Shown here piece by piece: positions 18,035 to 24,793 of a stretch of 37,566 nucleotides of DNA. Under the pieces are notes generated by a model. It worked only from the letters and a program-made list of their open reading frames with translations. It was not told the DNA's origin and made no database searches. Made by a program: the position numbers and the translations under genes. The stretch is taken from contig DATKNH010000159.1 of the NCBI GenBank assembly GCA_035541455.1, positions 1 through 37,566 on the forward strand, in the 5' to 3' direction. Within the stretch, counting starts at the first letter, position 1. Every line of letters starts with the position of its first letter. Source of the stretch: Syntrophorhabdales bacterium. GTDB lineage: Bacteria; Desulfobacterota; Syntrophorhabdia; Syntrophorhabdales; WCHB1-27.

Positions 18035-18877
18035 ATGAAGAAGATACTGGTAACCGGCAGCGATGGTCTCGTCGGCACAAACATCCTGCCAGCCCTCTCG
18101 AACCACTTCACAATCATTCCTCTCATTGAGGAACAGTGGGATATCCTTGACAGGAAGGCAGGGAAAGAGATTCTTCGTATCCACCGGCCTGATGTTTTTA
18201 TCAACCTCGCTGCAATCACTAACGTTGACGGCTGTGAGGATGCGTCTGAACTGGCTTACCGCGTGAATGCTGAAGGAGCGGGCGTCATTGCTGAACTCTG
18301 CGCAGAACAAGGGGTCAAGCTTCTTCATTTCAGCACTGACTACGTCTTCGACGGGACGAGCAACAGACCCTACACAGAGGAGGACCCGACCAACCCTTTG
18401 TCTGTCTACGGTCGCAGCAAGCTCTCAGGAGAAAAAAAGGTTCTTGAGAATCACCCTTCGTCAGTGGTGATACGGACCGAGTGGATCTATGGCAAGGGAG
18501 GGGAGAACTTCATAACCAAGGTGACGAAGATTGCGCGTGAGAAGGGAAAGGTCGAGGTAGTTGATGACCAGACCGGAGCTCCAACATTTGCGCGCGACCT
18601 CGCAGAGCCTGTGAGGGCCCTCATAACTCTAGACAAGTCCGGCATCTACCACGTCACTAATGGTGGGGCCTGCACGTGGTTTCAATTCGCGAAGGAGATT
18701 TTCTCAATACTCCACATTGACGTGCCATGCCTGCCCGCCAGTTCTGCACAGATACAACGGAAGGCAAGGAGACCGGCATATTCCGTACTTGATTGCTCCA
18801 AACTGCAGAAAGAGACCGGCATCTCCATGCGGCCATGGCAGGAAGCGCTGAGGCAGTACCTGGCAGAACTTTCATGA
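18035..18877 (+). CDS. rfbD: dTDP-4-dehydrorhamnose reductase
   Basis: A 280-aa NAD(P)H-dependent reductase that completes dTDP-L-rhamnose synthesis. The nucleotide-binding GSDGLVG is at residues 8-14, STDYVFDG near 100-107 and the catalytic Tyr125-Gly-Arg-Ser-Lys129 motif is intact. TEWIYGKGGENFI and DDQTGAPTFARDLA match the C-terminal substrate domain. The frame is open back to a TTG at 18020, but the ATG at 18035 starts exactly at the Rossmann strand (MKKILVTG). Its stop overlaps the start of the following metallophosphoesterase as ATGA, linking rhamnose and lipid A-type functions in one transcript. Confidence 0.95.
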   Translation: MKKILVTGSDGLVGTNILPALSNHFTIIPLIEEQWDILDRKAGKEILRIHRPDVFINLAAITNVDGCEDASELAYRVNAEGAGVIAELCAEQGVKLLHFSTDYVFDGTSNRPYTEEDPTNPLSVYGRSKLSGEKKVLENHPSSVVIRTEWIYGKGGENFITKVTKIAREKGKVEVVDDQTGAPTFARDLAEPVRALITLDKSGIYHVTNGGACTWFQFAKEIFSILHIDVPCLPASSAQIQRKARRPAYSVLDCSKLQKETGISMRPWQEALRQYLAELS

Positions 18878-19590
18878 AATGCATCTTTTTCGGCGACACG
18901 CACCTCGGAAGAAGGGATGCCGCGCGCCACGCATTTGTAAGAGATTTTATAGAGAAGGCGTGCACGGGGTCCGACATGGTTTTCATTCTTGGAGATCTGT
19001 TCGAGTTTTATCACGGCTATGACAACTATATTTACCCCTGGTATAGGAGCATCGTTGATGCCCTGAGAGAGCTTGCTGCTGCCGGCACAGCCGTTTACCA
19101 CATCGAAGGGAATCATGAATTCGACATGGGATCATTTTTCTCTTCACATACAGGTCTGATCTGCGCGCGAAGGCTGGTTATCGAGATAGATGGAAAGAAG
19201 GTATTCATTGCGCATGGAGATGAGATGGGTGACGCCATCCTTTCAAAGATTCTCAAATCTCCCCCTACCTATAAAGTCATGAATGGACTGGGGCCCGCAC
19301 TCACCTGGAGAATAGCCATGGTTTGCAGGCTCTTTCTTTCAGAGAGACGGAGAGTGTACCGCGAAAAAGTTCGCGACAGGTTCCGTGTTTATGCGAAGAA
19401 CAAACTGGACGAAGGGTTCGATGCAGTGATCCTGGCGCACACGCATATGTCCGATTTCGTGGAGTACGGCACGGACAAAACAAAGAAGGTTTACCTGAAC
19501 ACAGGGGGGCTGATCGAAGAGCTGACCTACGGACATTACACTACGTCCGATGGGTTTTCCATACGAACCTGCAAGCCTGCAGAAGGGTGA
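18874..19590 (+). CDS. UDP-2,3-diacylglucosamine diphosphatase-like metallophosphoesterase (LpxH family)
   Basis: A 238-aa calcineurin-type phosphoesterase with all metal-binding motifs: Asp8-x-His10 (GDTHLG), Gly40-Asp41 (ILGDLFEFY), Gly79-Asn80-His81-Glu82, His114-Gly-Asp116 and His189-x-His191 (AHTHMSD). LpxH enzymes cleave UDP-diacylglucosamine to lipid X during lipid A synthesis, at the membrane surface. The GDLFEFYHGY stretch and the basic helix LSERRRVYREKVRDR are typical of LpxH-like proteins that bind acyl chains. A longer frame starts at 18793 inside rfbD; the ATG at 18874 overlaps the rfbD stop and matches the family N-terminus. The envelope context supports LpxH, though a related phosphoesterase is not excluded. 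Confidence 0.82.
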   Translation: MKCIFFGDTHLGRRDAARHAFVRDFIEKACTGSDMVFILGDLFEFYHGYDNYIYPWYRSIVDALRELAAAGTAVYHIEGNHEFDMGSFFSSHTGLICARRLVIEIDGKKVFIAHGDEMGDAILSKILKSPPTYKVMNGLGPALTWRIAMVCRLFLSERRRVYREKVRDRFRVYAKNKLDEGFDAVILAHTHMSDFVEYGTDKTKKVYLNTGGLIEELTYGHYTTSDGFSIRTCKPAEG

Positions 19591-19653
19591 GCATGAGAGC
19601 GACTCCGTCCTAACCCAGCGGAACCGGGAACATCCTGATGGGGTGATGCGCAC

Positions 19654-20427
19654 GTGGACTCCTATTCCTTGAGCTTTATTTTCAAGAAGAGCGTAACGGC
19701 TTTTCTTCTGCCACCGGGTATGTTTCTCCTTCTCTTACTGCCGGCTATTTTCCTGGTCCAAAAACGACTGCGCCTTTTTCTTTTAGGCCTTTTTCTCCTG
19801 ATCTACGCACTTTCGATCGAGCCCACAAAAGAATTCCTTCTCCTGCCCCTTGAAGACCGGTACCCGGTCCCCACGTGGAGCGGGATGCAACACGCGGACG
19901 CGATCGTCGCTCTCGGTGGGGGCGCCAATGAGAACGCCCCCGGTATAGACGGGAAGGGAGCCCTCTACGGCGAGAGCCTGCAGCGCGTGGTAACCGCGTA
20001 TAGGCTCCAGACGACCCTGAAAAAACCTCTGATCATCGCAGGGGGTACCCTCTACGGGCAAAGACCGGAAGCGGAAATTTCAAAAGAGGTGCTCCGGCGC
20101 CTGGGAGCCCAGGAGCAGCTTTTGGTGATTGAGACGAGAAGCAAGGACACAAACGAGAATGCGCTGTTTGTGCACGACATTTGTCGTAAAAACAACTGGC
20201 GTAAGATAGTGCTCGTGACCAGCGCGTTTCATATGAGAAGATCCATGATGCTCTTCGGCAGGTTTTTTGATGACATAGTGCCCTACCCTGCTGCTTACAA
20301 GAGCGCCCGCAGAAGCTACGACTACTGGAGCTTTCTCCCCGGGGCTTCCAATCTTGAAGATGTTGCAGACGCTATGAGAGAGTATCTGGGGATCACGTAC
20401 TACAAGCTCACCTTGAGATCTTCGTAG
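19654..20427 (+). CDS. YdcF/ElyC family (DUF218) membrane protein
   Basis: A 257-aa inner-membrane protein with two hydrophobic segments at about residues 14-31 (AFLLPPGMFLLLLLPAIFLV region) and 38-52, followed by a DUF218 domain. Conserved elements are DAIVALGGGANEN, GESLQRVVTAYRL, PLIIAGGTLYG, the acidic-basic ETRSKDTNENA motif and VTSAFHMRRSMMLF. This architecture matches ElyC/YdcF proteins, which in E. coli affect peptidoglycan and lipid-carrier metabolism. The start is a GTG at 19654 with a GGGGTGA sequence upstream. It follows the LpxH-like gene by 63 bases and ends the plus-strand envelope block before a fold-back repeat. The molecular activity is unknown. Confidence 0.85.
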   Translation: MDSYSLSFIFKKSVTAFLLPPGMFLLLLLPAIFLVQKRLRLFLLGLFLLIYALSIEPTKEFLLLPLEDRYPVPTWSGMQHADAIVALGGGANENAPGIDGKGALYGESLQRVVTAYRLQTTLKKPLIIAGGTLYGQRPEAEISKEVLRRLGAQEQLLVIETRSKDTNENALFVHDICRKNNWRKIVLVTSAFHMRRSMMLFGRFFDDIVPYPAAYKSARRSYDYWSFLPGASNLEDVADAMREYLGITYYKLTLRSS

Positions 20428-20483
20428 CACGTGCTTACCTAAGTCGTGGCAGTCTCAGCCATAGTCACTCCGTCGCGGGAAGA

Positions 20484-20607
20484 GAAATTCTAAATCCTAA
20501 TGTCGAAATTCTAAACAATATCAAATGATCAAAATTGGAAACGGAATACAACACCGTTACGGGCTTGAAATACTCGGCATATGAATTTGTTTAGGATTTA
20601 GAAATTC
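20484..20607 (+). repeat. Fold-back repeat with 17-bp arms of CTAAATCCTAA type
   Basis: In the roughly 200-base gap between the YdcF-like gene and the convergent epmA, the arms 20484-20500 (GAAATTCTAAATCCTAA) and 20591-20607 are inverted copies with 16 of 17 matches. A second set of short units, ATTCTAAACAATATCAAAT at 20508-20526, is partly repeated in inverted form at 20582-20600. The element is therefore a chain of near-identical AT-rich units able to fold back on itself. It is more AT-rich than flanking genes and no frame is seen. Placed between convergent genes, it could also act as a bidirectional transcription end, but there is no clear T-run. Confidence 0.7.
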
Positions 20608-20623
20608 GGTATTCTGATTTGCA

Positions 20624-21574
20624 CTATGCGGGCCGGAATCGGCTGTAGAGTACCTCTCCTATCTCCGAGCTGTTACGAAGCACCATAAGAAGCCTGTCGA
20701 CTCCCACTGAGACGCCCGTAAAGGAATCATGTACGCGAGAAAGTCCTGCGAGGAATTCCGTGTCGATCGGTAGCAGTTCCCGTCCGAGGGCAGCCCTCTT
20801 CGTATTCTCCGCACGGAATCGTGACTCCTGCTCCTCCGCATCGAAAAGCTCAGTGTACCCGTTGGCTATTTCAAACCCTTTCATGTAAAGCTCAAACCGT
20901 TCGACCGTGTATGCATCCTTCCTTCTTGCCATGCTTGAAATGTTCAGGGGCCAGTCCTCAATAAAGTAGGGTGCATCCGCCTTGATGGCCGGCTCCACTT
21001 CCTGGATAAAAAGCTTGTAGAAAAGATCCTCCCATGCCTCATCCCCTTGCACATCAAAAATCTGCTTATCGCGCATAATCCCGAAAAGTGATTGCCGGTC
21101 AAGCACCAAAGGGTTTATTCCTGTCTTTTCAAGGCACAGGTCCGCCATGATATAATGATGCCAATTCCTCTTGAAGAAGCCTTCATCAGCCGCCCCACCG
21201 TATTCAGCTACTGACTTCAGCAGATGTTCCGTGAATAGCATTGCATCCCTGTACGTGCCGGGCATGTACCATTCAAGCATGGTAAATTCAGTATTATGAA
21301 CCTTCTCCAGCTCCTCTACCCTGAAGACCTTACATATCTGAAATATTTTCTGAGGCCCTTCAGCAAGCAGTTTCTTCATGCCGATCTCAGGCGAGGTGTG
21401 CAGGAAAAATGGACCCCGGTCTGCCACATACACCCTGACCGGTTCTATGTGGGCATCCGGCGCTGGATGGTTCATGAGGTTGGCTGTCTCCACTTCGAGA
21501 AAGTCCTGCGCATAAAAAAAAGCACGTATAGCTTTCAGCACCTGATGTCGGGCTTTCAGAATTTCTGAGTCCAT
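20624..21574 (-). CDS. epmA: Elongation factor P--(R)-beta-lysine ligase / EF-P lysyltransferase (GenX/PoxA/YjeA)
   Basis: A 316-aa class II lysyl-tRNA-synthetase-like enzyme without the N-terminal anticodon-binding domain, which attaches (beta-)lysine to a conserved lysine of EF-P. Motifs: FLHTSPEIGMKKLLAEG (58-74), motif 2 VFRVEELEKVHNTEFTMLEW (83-102) and motif 3 GVSVGVDRLLM near the C-terminus. The frame is open up to 21724, but the ATG at 21574 has a GGAG five bases upstream and matches the usual N-terminus and length (E. coli 325 aa). EF-P and EpmB are not in the window. A full lysS is excluded by length. A promoter candidate lies about 70-100 bases upstream. Confidence 0.93.
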   Translation of the reverse strand: MDSEILKARHQVLKAIRAFFYAQDFLEVETANLMNHPAPDAHIEPVRVYVADRGPFFLHTSPEIGMKKLLAEGPQKIFQICKVFRVEELEKVHNTEFTMLEWYMPGTYRDAMLFTEHLLKSVAEYGGAADEGFFKRNWHHYIMADLCLEKTGINPLVLDRQSLFGIMRDKQIFDVQGDEAWEDLFYKLFIQEVEPAIKADAPYFIEDWPLNISSMARRKDAYTVERFELYMKGFEIANGYTELFDAEEQESRFRAENTKRAALGRELLPIDTEFLAGLSRVHDSFTGVSVGVDRLLMVLRNSSEIGEVLYSRFRPA

Positions 21575-21642
21575 TGTGTCTCCAGCACAGAACTGATGTG
21601 CAGCAACGATCAAACACCTATTCTTAATACATTTGAACGATA

Positions 21643-21671
21643 AGTCTAGAACACGCATCAGTCTTTGTAAA
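21643..21671 (-). promoter_or_regulatory. Sigma70-type promoter candidate for epmA
   Basis: On the minus strand TTTACA (21671-21666) and TAGACT (21648-21643) are separated by exactly 17 bases, giving 5 of 6 and 4 of 6 matches to the consensus boxes. Transcription would begin near 21636, about 60 bases before the epmA ATG. Seen by eye only. Confidence 0.45.
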
Positions 21672-21759
21672 TCACATTTACGGGAGAGAAGCGGTGTGGA
21701 TAAAACTGGATAACCCGGTGGCATCCTTTTCTCCGTTCTCTAGTACTTAAGACCAAATT

Positions 21760-22026
21760 ATACCGATTGGAATTCAAGATGAATACCGTCGCCACCCGCG
21801 AATGAAGAGTTTGGTCAATCGCGGGTGCCCGGCTAAAGCAATTGGGTGGACGGAGGCGTACCTGTCGGTACGTCAAGGAGAGCCACACAGACTCACACGC
21901 CCACTTCCAGATTTCCCTTGTCGTCTTGGGAAATCTGGTTGGCGAGCACGGCGAGCGAGAAGGGGAGGCTCCGGCAGCTATGCTGACGGAGGGGGGCGAC
22001 GCGAGCCCCAATTATTGATTTTTGGG
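21760..22026 (+). repeat. Structured intergenic region related to the 16276 repeat
   Basis: About 270 bases upstream of the tRNA gene hold a chain of hairpins and no gene. In order these are: a left end ATACCGATTGGAATTCAAGA matching the start of the 16276 element, a stem ACCCGCGA/TCGCGGGT (21794-21826), the shared inner hairpin GGCGTACC-TGTC-GGTACGTC (about 21856-21875), a perfect 11-bp stem CCAGATTTCCC/GGGAAATCTGG (21907-21938) and CCCCAA/TTGGGG (22007-22026). No terminal inverted copy of the left end was found on the right, so this copy is either a longer subtype or a truncated one. The 185 bases between here and epmA hold only the epmA leader and promoter candidate. Confidence 0.6.
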
Positions 22027-22043
22027 GGGTAAGCAAGTATACT
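22015..22043 (+). promoter_or_regulatory. Promoter for tRNA-Ser
   Basis: TTGATT (22015-22020) and TATACT (22038-22043) are spaced by 17 bases and lie just upstream of the tRNA, which starts 8 bases after the -10 box. The primary transcript would have an almost absent 5' leader. The -35 box sits inside the loop/arm of the last hairpin of the preceding structured region. Confidence 0.6.
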
Positions 22044-22051
22044 CTGCCCAC

Positions 22052-22145
22052 GGAGAGATGACCGAGAGGCCGAAGGTGCTCGCCTGCTAAGCGAGTGTAC
22101 GGGCTAAAACTCGTACCCAGGGTTCAAATCCCTGTCTCTCCGCCA
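22052..22145 (+). tRNA. tRNA-Ser (anticodon GCU)
   Basis: A complete class II tRNA with encoded CCA. The acceptor stem GGAGAGA pairs with TCTCTCC. The anticodon arm CTCGC-CTGCTAA-GCGAG presents GCT, decoding AGC/AGU serine codons. A long variable arm (TGTACGGGCTAAAACTCGTACC) has a GTACG/CGTAC-like stem as expected for tRNA-Ser. The T arm is CAGGG-TTCAAAT-CCCTG. Discriminator base G is followed by CCA at 22143-22145. It stands alone, without a tRNA neighbour. Confidence 0.97.
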
Positions 22146-22181
22146 TGCTCACTCGTCAATCCCCACGTTACAAGTTATTTT

Positions 22182-22202
22182 CTCCTGCCTCAGGGATTTT
22201 TT
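22182..22202 (+). terminator. Possible weak terminator after tRNA-Ser
   Basis: A short CCTG-CCT-CAGG hairpin is followed by GATTTTTT about 40 bases after the tRNA. The stem is only 4-5 bp, so this is a tentative rho-independent terminator. Confidence 0.3.
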
Positions 22203-22361
22203 CGTTTGATCGGCTATACGATGTAGTATAGACTATCGGGCCAGGCTTACTGAGCGCATCAACGAATGGAGGCTTGAGCCGTCCGGCTCCGCGTTCTTCC
22301 GATTTCCAGCAAAGCCGGTTTCGGGGCACCAACCTCAATAATATGTGTGCGGAGGAATCTC

Positions 22362-23102
22362 ATGGCAGCAAAAATAAAATGGGTGGGTATTGATTTCGGA
22401 CAGTGTCTCATGTCGCCCTCCTCGTTGCGCAATCCGCTGATTTTCAGCGAGATAGGAAAGCTCCTTGGGAAGCAGGAGATGATACCGGTTTGGATTCACC
22501 GGATGCGCAGGCTCAAGGAAAAGTACGGCAACTACAGCGCCATAAAAGAGGGCCACCGGGACGAGATCGAAAATTACGTGCTTGATGGCGATAAGGAGGC
22601 TCATCGTATATTCAGGATAAAAGAGCAGGAATTCCTGAGCCTGCCCCCTGGCGCCGGGGAGTTTCTGGAATGGTTGAATCAAAAAGGCATCAAACCGGAC
22701 GTTGTTGCGGAACTGAAGAAGACACTTGGCGCCATGGGCGCTGACATCGTTACCGGATTCCTCCTCCATCAAAAGATAATGAGCCGCTTCAGGAACCTGG
22801 TTACGCCCCAGGGCAAGGTCAACCTCGCTACCGACGAGAGGGATCCCAAATACGCGGGTACATCCAAAGAAAACGGCACACTCTACGCGCTTCTCATTGA
22901 AGATCTCGCAAGAGAAGGACTCAAACCTGAGAATTGCGTGATGATCGGGGATAAACTAAGCACGGACATTATCCCGGCAAAGGAGCGCGGATTCACAACC
23001 ATACAGTATACAGGCCACATCGACATGGGTCCGTGTGCGTCCAGCGACTATTATGCCAAGGACTTTTTTGAAGTCAAAGCTATCGTGGAAAAGCTGATCT
23101 GA
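22362..23102 (+). CDS. HAD-superfamily-like protein with altered motif I
   Basis: A 246-aa soluble protein. The ATG at 22362 is chosen because GGAGG lies 6 bases upstream; an upstream in-frame GTG overlaps that site. HAD-like features are motif I at residues 8-14 (VGIDFGQ) and a clear C-terminal motif IV, MIGDKLSTDIIPAKERGF (around residues 195-212), typical of HAD phosphatases and dehalogenases. Motif I keeps the nucleophile Asp11 but has Gly13 where phosphatases carry the second (acid/base) Asp, so phosphatase activity is doubtful. The middle 100 residues are a helical, charged cap with no known motif. An orphan gene follows after 11 bases in the same direction. Substrate unknown. Confidence 0.72.
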   Translation: MAAKIKWVGIDFGQCLMSPSSLRNPLIFSEIGKLLGKQEMIPVWIHRMRRLKEKYGNYSAIKEGHRDEIENYVLDGDKEAHRIFRIKEQEFLSLPPGAGEFLEWLNQKGIKPDVVAELKKTLGAMGADIVTGFLLHQKIMSRFRNLVTPQGKVNLATDERDPKYAGTSKENGTLYALLIEDLAREGLKPENCVMIGDKLSTDIIPAKERGFTTIQYTGHIDMGPCASSDYYAKDFFEVKAIVEKLI

Positions 23103-23113
23103 GGGAGGGCCCA

Positions 23114-23599
23114 ATGGCGGACAAAAAATATGTGGTCATGAAATGGAAAGATGGATGGCAGGAGGTTGTTGCCGTCCAGGGAGACGTCATTGATTTCAGC
23201 AAGTACTATGTTGTTGAGCGGCTTGAGCAGTACGGCAGGCTCGTCCTCAACAGGCCAAAGGGCGAGGTACCGGAACTCGTTGTCATCGGCCGGAACCCCA
23301 GGCAGATAGAAAAAGTGACCCTGGTGGACGCTGACCAGCGGACACTGACGCCAAAGGACACCTATCGCGAAGGAACGCGAATGGAGTACAATTACGACCT
23401 GGCGAAGGACGGGGATGTAGTTGCGGAACTGGCGGCAAAAGTGAAAGAGGTTCTTGCCGGACGGAGAACGAGTGCGCGCGACCTCCTCTCGAAGGGTGAT
23501 GCGGACATCTTAGCGATTGCAAAAGAGATTCAGGTCGTCGGGACTGAAAGCCAAGCCGACCTGGTCAACTTCATGAAACTTCTGCTTGCACGGCTGTGA
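23114..23599 (+). CDS. Uncharacterised protein, 161 aa
   Basis: I do not recognise this family. The ATG has a GAGGGAGGG ribosome-binding site overlapping the end of the preceding HAD-like gene region. The N-terminal half looks beta-rich (YVVMKWKDGWQEVVAVQGDVI, then LVVIGRNPRQIEKVTLVDADQ in strands), with a DTYREGTRMEYNYDL link. The C-terminal half is alpha-helical (VVAELAAKVKEVLAGR, SARDLLSKGDADILAIAKEI). No signal peptide, membrane segment or cysteine is seen. It is coupled to the HAD-like gene and precedes the IclR regulator, so it may belong to the catabolic locus. Codon use and spacing argue for a real gene. Confidence 0.75.
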   Translation: MADKKYVVMKWKDGWQEVVAVQGDVIDFSKYYVVERLEQYGRLVLNRPKGEVPELVVIGRNPRQIEKVTLVDADQRTLTPKDTYREGTRMEYNYDLAKDGDVVAELAAKVKEVLAGRRTSARDLLSKGDADILAIAKEIQVVGTESQADLVNFMKLLLARL

Positions 23600-23611
23600 A
23601 TGGTACTTCTT

Positions 23612-23663
23612 AAAATCAATCGGCGGACGCGTGCCTAGCTAACACATCTCATCGATTGATTTT
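23612..23663 (+). promoter_or_regulatory. Perfect 11-bp inverted repeat upstream of the IclR gene
   Basis: AAAATCAATCG (23612-23622) is repeated as its exact complement CGATTGATTTT (23653-23663), 30 bases apart. The right arm covers the -35 box of the IclR promoter candidate. It may be a two-site operator for autoregulation or a stem-loop ending the upstream transcript; there is no T-run after it. Confidence 0.5.
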
Positions 23664-23684
23664 CACGATGAGAAATATTATTAT
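23656..23684 (+). promoter_or_regulatory. Promoter candidate for the IclR regulator
   Basis: TTGATT (23656-23661) and TATTAT (23679-23684) have a 17-base spacer. Initiation near 23691 would leave only about 5 bases before the annotated ATG (23696), so the transcript would be nearly leaderless. Confidence 0.5.
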
Positions 23685-23695
23685 TACAATCCGGT

Positions 23696-24484
23696 ATGCG
23701 TAAGCGGGCTGCCCAACACGAACGATACGTGGTAAAGGTCCTCGAAAAGGCATTGAAGATGCTGGACCTCTACTCGCGTCACGAGAACGCCTTCACGCTT
23801 GACGACCTCACGAAAAGAACTGGTCTCGATAAATCGACCGTCTACAGGATCGTGAGGACTATGGAGAAGAACGGTTATATCAGGTACGACCAGGAGGACG
23901 GGCTCTACAGGCTGGGGCTCCGTTTTCTAGAACTGGGTGCAGTGCTTTACAGCTCCACGTCCATCAGGAAGTCGGCTGCGCCCTATCTTGACGGAGTAGC
24001 CCGTTCGCTGAAGGCCACAATACTCGTGGGCGTGATCATAGACGAGCAGTTCTTCTATATCGACAAGAGGGAAGGCGACAGCATATTAAACATCCCTTCG
24101 TATCTTGGGGCCAAGATACAGCCGGAGGACAGCTTTCTCGGGCTGACCCTGCTCGCGTTCATGGAGCCCGCCGAAAGAGACAGAATCCTCAAACTGCAGC
24201 GTGCCAAGCACCGCCGCGATCATACCTCGCGCAGCCAGGCCGGACTGAAAACAAGACTCGAAGACGCGGCTCGCAAAGGCTATTTCCTCGAGCGAGGCGA
24301 GTTCTTCGAAGGAGTGGCAGAGATCGGGGTGCCGATCAGGGGGGCTGCGAGGAATACCGTCGCCGCTCTCGGTGCCTGTGTGCAGGACTTCCGCGTGTCG
24401 GACAAAGGCCTTGTGAGCATTGTGCAAGAACTGACACACACGGCAACCCTTATTTCAAAAGAACTCGGATACCAGGGCAAATAA
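23696..24484 (+). CDS. IclR-family transcriptional regulator
   Basis: A 262-aa DNA-binding regulator. The N-terminal winged helix-turn-helix (about residues 12-75) reads VLEKALKMLDLY, FTLDDLTKRTGLDKSTVYRIV (split over the helices) and MEKNGYIRYDQEDGLYRLG. The C-terminal two-thirds is the GAF-like IclR effector domain, with FFYIDKREGD, ARKGYFLERGEFFEGVAEIGVPIRG and ALGACVQDFRV elements. IclR proteins often control aromatic-acid catabolic genes and bind small carboxylates or CoA-pathway intermediates. It directly precedes, in the same direction, the molybdenum-hydroxylase genes, whose promoter carries a palindrome, so it is the likely regulator of that operon. No ribosome-binding site is visible before the ATG; see the nearly leaderless promoter. 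Confidence 0.93.
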   Translation: MRKRAAQHERYVVKVLEKALKMLDLYSRHENAFTLDDLTKRTGLDKSTVYRIVRTMEKNGYIRYDQEDGLYRLGLRFLELGAVLYSSTSIRKSAAPYLDGVARSLKATILVGVIIDEQFFYIDKREGDSILNIPSYLGAKIQPEDSFLGLTLLAFMEPAERDRILKLQRAKHRRDHTSRSQAGLKTRLEDAARKGYFLERGEFFEGVAEIGVPIRGAARNTVAALGACVQDFRVSDKGLVSIVQELTHTATLISKELGYQGK

Positions 24485-24592
24485 TTCGTTAGCACCACTA
24501 ATCGGAGAAAGGCCTATTCTCTGCATGGCGGCGCCCGCCGAAATCAGTCTCGTACGATGCGACGTACATTAAAAAATGCATCAAAAAATGTC

Positions 24593-24621
24593 TTGACAAG
24601 CCTCGATCCATTTGTTAGCAT
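24593..24621 (+). promoter_or_regulatory. Promoter of the molybdenum-hydroxylase operon
   Basis: A consensus -35 box TTGACA (24593-24598) and a -10 box TAGCAT (24616-24621) are spaced by 17 bases. Transcription should start near 24628, giving a leader of about 165 bases before the first gene. The leader holds an imperfect inverted repeat CGCCAATCGA (24661-24670) / TCGGTTGGCG (24699-24708), 9 of 10 matches. The rest of the 309-base gap shows no gene. Confidence 0.65.
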
Positions 24622-24631
24622 ACAACATAGA

Positions 24632-24648
24632 ATGTCACATTGTAACAT
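24632..24648 (+). promoter_or_regulatory. Putative operator palindrome
   Basis: ATGTCACATTGTAACAT is a 17-base palindrome with a single mismatched pair (pattern ATGTyACAnTGTrACAT). It begins about 4 bases after the predicted transcription start, an ideal position for repression. The adjacent IclR regulator is the obvious candidate binder, by inference. Confidence 0.6.
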
Positions 24649-24793
24649 ATTGGGCGTCGTCGCCAATCGAACAACATTCGAAACAACGCATGGCTCTCTC
24701 GGTTGGCGCGTAAATGGGTGGAAGGTAATTTAGAAGAGCGTCCTGCCTGATTGATCCGGCGCAATACGAAGGATTAAATGAAAGGAGTATACC

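Noticed and set aside
20624-21724. Lysyl-tRNA synthetase (lysS)
   Set aside because: The protein is about 316 aa and has only the catalytic core without the anticodon-binding domain, which fits EpmA.
22206-22234. TTGATC-17-TAGACT as a promoter for the HAD-like gene
   Set aside because: Both boxes match only 4 of 6 positions and the leader would be about 120 bases; too weak to annotate.
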